Shown here piece after piece: positions 61,749-64,000 of a DNA stretch of 64,000 bases (position 1 is the first letter of the stretch; every line of letters begins with the position of its first letter). A model generated the notes under the pieces. It saw nothing but the letters and a program-made list of their open reading frames with translations. It made no database searches and was not told the origin of the DNA. Source of the stretch: Apostichopus japonicus (lineage: Eukaryota > Echinodermata > Holothuroidea > Aspidochirotida > Stichopodidae); NCBI RefSeq assembly GCF_037975245.1, contig NC_092579.1:20840666-20904665 (forward strand). The letters are read 5' to 3'. The position numbers were made by a program, and so were the translations under genes.

Positions 61749-62291
61749 AAACCATGTTGTAAGGAGTATATTTCTTCAGGAATATGGAAACACTAATTTT
61801 TCAGGCAAGAGAGACACATGGGATGATTCTATAATGTCTATATTCTCACAAGTAATCATGTAAAGCAATGATTTATATAATACTACTACTACTAACACAA
61901 TGTTGATACTTTTTGGACAAGACATGAATGAACGAAAGGGTTCGTTTCGTTTTCCATCTATAACATTTACAATTACTATGGACAATTAGTACAGTTGAAT
62001 CTGAGCATCTATGTCAGTTCCTAATGATCCAATCATATCCTCTCATTGTAAGAATGATCACACTTATTTGAGTTGTCTTTGCATAGTTTAATTTATTGTT
62101 ATGTTAACCCAGCAGTTTTGTACATTTTATAATTGCTAAACCGCTAAGAAGGGTACCTCATGCCATCTTGTTGACGACACCCGATTCCATACTTCCATGG
62201 TATGGTAATACTGGGTATCATACTTTAATGGTATGGTGATACCGGGTTTCATACTTTCATGGTATGGTGATGTTCCATACTTCCATGGTGT
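61749..62291. other. Convergent intergenic stretch and PRKDC 3' UTR
   Basis: About 540 bp separate the PRKDC stop from the end of the - strand open frame. I see no AATAAA or ATTAAA on the + strand here, so the PRKDC poly(A) signal must be a variant or lie further on. A short minisatellite occupies 62180-62290. Confidence 0.7.
62180..62290. repeat. Minisatellite with TCATGGTATGG core, about 3 copies
   Basis: Units of about 39 bp carry CATACTTNNATGGTATGGT then GATACCGGGT or variants. It lies between two convergent genes. Confidence 0.85.
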
Positions 62292-62651
62292 TTACCTTCC
62301 AGTTTGACCAACGTCATGCTTCCCGGAATGTTTATCGACACCGATTTCTAGTTCTGGTCGGCAACACCAGTTTGCCAACAGACACATGACGGTTATTAAC
62401 ATGATCAACACCACAGGTACAACGATTAAGTACAGCACTGTGGAAGTAATTGAAGGCCCGTTTAGTATCCCAGCATGCAACTGTTCAATGACTTGCTCCA
62501 ATCCAAGGAAAGTCTGGGTGGAATTAGATGCTGCAATATGGTTTCTTTTAAATGCACCCTCTCCTAGGACATCTTGACTGAGTTTTGATAAGGCCGCTAT
62601 TTCGAGATCGGAGAACACTATTTCAACCTGCTTGCCGATTGATAAGGAAAG
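62292..62651 (-). CDS. Unidentified single-pass membrane protein, 3' exon
   Basis: On the - strand the acceptor is TTTTCAG and the exon starts in phase 0. It encodes an extracellular stretch with the Asn-Ser-Thr sequon SNST, a membrane segment STVLYLIVVPVVLIMLITV, a cysteine-containing boundary LLANWCC, and a basic tail of about 24 residues ending at a TAA (62292-62294). The TAA overlaps an AG|GTAAAC donor consensus, so the coding part might continue into another exon. The type I layout recalls a receptor C-terminus; the integrin alpha GFFKR motif is absent. Family not recognised. Confidence 0.75.
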   Translation of the reverse strand, partial: LSLSIGKQVEIVFSDLEIAALSKLSQDVLGEGAFKRNHIAASNSTQTFLGLEQVIEQLHAGILNGPSITSTVLYLIVVPVVLIMLITVMCLLANWCCRPELEIGVDKHSGKHDVGQTGR

Positions 62652-63754
62652 CTGAAAAGAAAGGAAACACACTGAAATTTTGAATATTTACAAGTTTATA
62701 TAAAATAATATTGATTGATATGTACAAAATGACCACTTGATCTTGGTGTGTTCACTGGTTGATATTAATACTTTCCTTTTTACATGGTAGCCACTATGTC
62801 ACTTCTCATCTTCTCATCAAACAAGTAATGTATTTTTTAAAGTGCCAAATGCTTTCTAGGAAAAGCAACTAATAATAAAGCTTTTCGTTACAATTAGAAG
62901 CAGCAAACAATCATTTTTCTCATTAATTTTTCTGTCAACTCCACAATTTTGCTGTTTGAAAAGCCTCCCTTATTCCTTAATTTTTACAGCAAATATTAAC
63001 TGCTTAATTTTGTCGAAATTCATATTTTGTGCAACGATGTACCACTGATATTTTTTCTTCATTGTTTATTGTTTCTTCAAGAGGTGCCCTTTTATTACGT
63101 CATTCCAAGATGCCTGCACTAAATGTGATTACCTTTCACACCAGCCGGCCGTATGCAGTATGTTGACAGATGGGAGAAGTACTTATCTTAATTTGTTCAA
63201 AATTTCCATTCTCTAATTTTTTTTTCTCTCGCTTTGATCCATATATCAAGTGATAGCAGTTTCATCCCTCAGATAAATCACTTGTTGCTCTCCCTTAGAT
63301 GTGTAACCGAAGTGATGGTGATAAAACAGATTGACCTCAAAATTAACTACGAAATTAAATTCAGGGTGTCGCCTACATTCAACGACAAATTGGGTAAATA
63401 TATTAGACCGTTCACTAATACACTAATCATTTCACACTTATTGGTAGACATATGGGTCACAAACAAATACTAATGATTGTATTTCCCCCCAAAATCCAAC
63501 TCGGTCCATAGCGGGGAAATTTCTGTTACACCTTCCGAAAGCAGAATTTTTCTCTTTCCCCTTTCTAGGTCCCATCAATTTTCATAAATTACAAGAGTAT
63601 TTATTCGAAAGGTTATTGCAAAGTTGATCGCACTGATTGTCGTAGGAATATTTTCTCTGAAGGTGTGTCAATGATAAATTTAATCAATCAATCAATTTAA
63701 ACAAACCACTCTAAAACGAACTGAAAACAAATGTATAGGCTATAGTAAACTGAC
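62652..63754. other. Intron of the - strand membrane-protein gene
   Basis: Bounded on the - strand by GAG|GTCAGT (63754) and TTTTCAG (62652). A+T-rich; nothing else recognised. Confidence 0.65.
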
Positions 63755-63875
63755 CTCTTTGTAGTGGAAGGAAAAGAAAATAAGGGTGCTGTCATCGCAT
63801 GCATCATCTTCAAACCAGCTATCGCCGAGGGATTGGGCGAAAAGATCACATTTGACCACGGCAGGCTGAAAGTCA
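63755..63875 (-). CDS. Unidentified single-pass membrane protein, internal exon
   Basis: On the - strand the acceptor is TTCGACAG and the donor GAG|GTCAGT. It enters with 1 nt and leaves in phase 0, joining the exon at 62651 in frame. Encodes VVKCDLFAQSLGDSWFED then DACDDSTLIFFSFHYKE: acidic, with two cysteines, consistent with an extracellular domain. No family recognised. Upstream exons lie beyond the window. Confidence 0.7.
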
Positions 63876-64000
63876 CTGTCGAAAAGAGAAAACATGAAAA
63901 TTAAATTTCCATTTAGCCTACTTTAGACGGTTGTTGGTTGTTCAATCCCGATCTTGAATCAGTGGGGCTATATTGAGGAATACAAAGGTAAGCAGAAGGG

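Noticed and set aside
62292-63875. Integrin alpha C-terminus
   Set aside because: The type I layout is similar, but the GFFKR membrane-proximal motif is missing and no integrin-specific motif was found; left unnamed.

Overview
This is a eukaryotic (animal) genomic window. It is A+T-rich, has GT-AG introns throughout, and is full of minisatellites, SINE-like elements and small inverted-repeat transposons. Protein similarity (recalled, not searched) and the repeat content suggest a marine invertebrate deuterostome. An echinoderm, possibly a sea cucumber, is my best guess, with low confidence. | Nearly all of the window (8311-61748, + strand) is the 3' two thirds of one gene: the catalytic subunit of DNA-dependent protein kinase (DNA-PKcs, PRKDC). 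I placed 61 coding exons whose reading phases join without a break (about 2,900 residues). They run from the middle HEAT-repeat region, through both autophosphorylation clusters, the FAT domain, the FRB-like segment and the PI3K-like kinase domain, to the FATC tail and a TGA stop at 61746-61748. The N-terminal exons lie upstream of the window; 1-8310 holds no exon I can recognise. | Layout: 1-8310 intron or upstream sequence with an AT cruciform; 8311-32311 M-HEAT exons; 33555-35154 the ABCDE phosphorylation loop, split by an intron made of a 36-bp minisatellite; 36069-52685 end of HEAT and the FAT domain; 52686-55800 an intron carrying a 2.7-kb transposon with long terminal inverted repeats and a broken FEN1/XPG-like plus CXC-finger gene on the - strand; 55801-61748 FRB, kinase and FATC; 61749-62291 a short convergent intergenic stretch; 62292-63875 (- strand) two exons of an unidentified single-pass membrane protein. 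| Two things stand out. First, at least five tandem repeats span a PRKDC splice junction, multiplying 3' or 5' splice sites; in two of them the 36-bp period keeps the reading frame. Second, the transposon in intron 52686-55800 encodes a FEN1-like nuclease rather than any transposase I recognise. Several other insertions can be read precisely from target-site duplications, including a TAA-flanked element nested inside a TTAA-flanked one.
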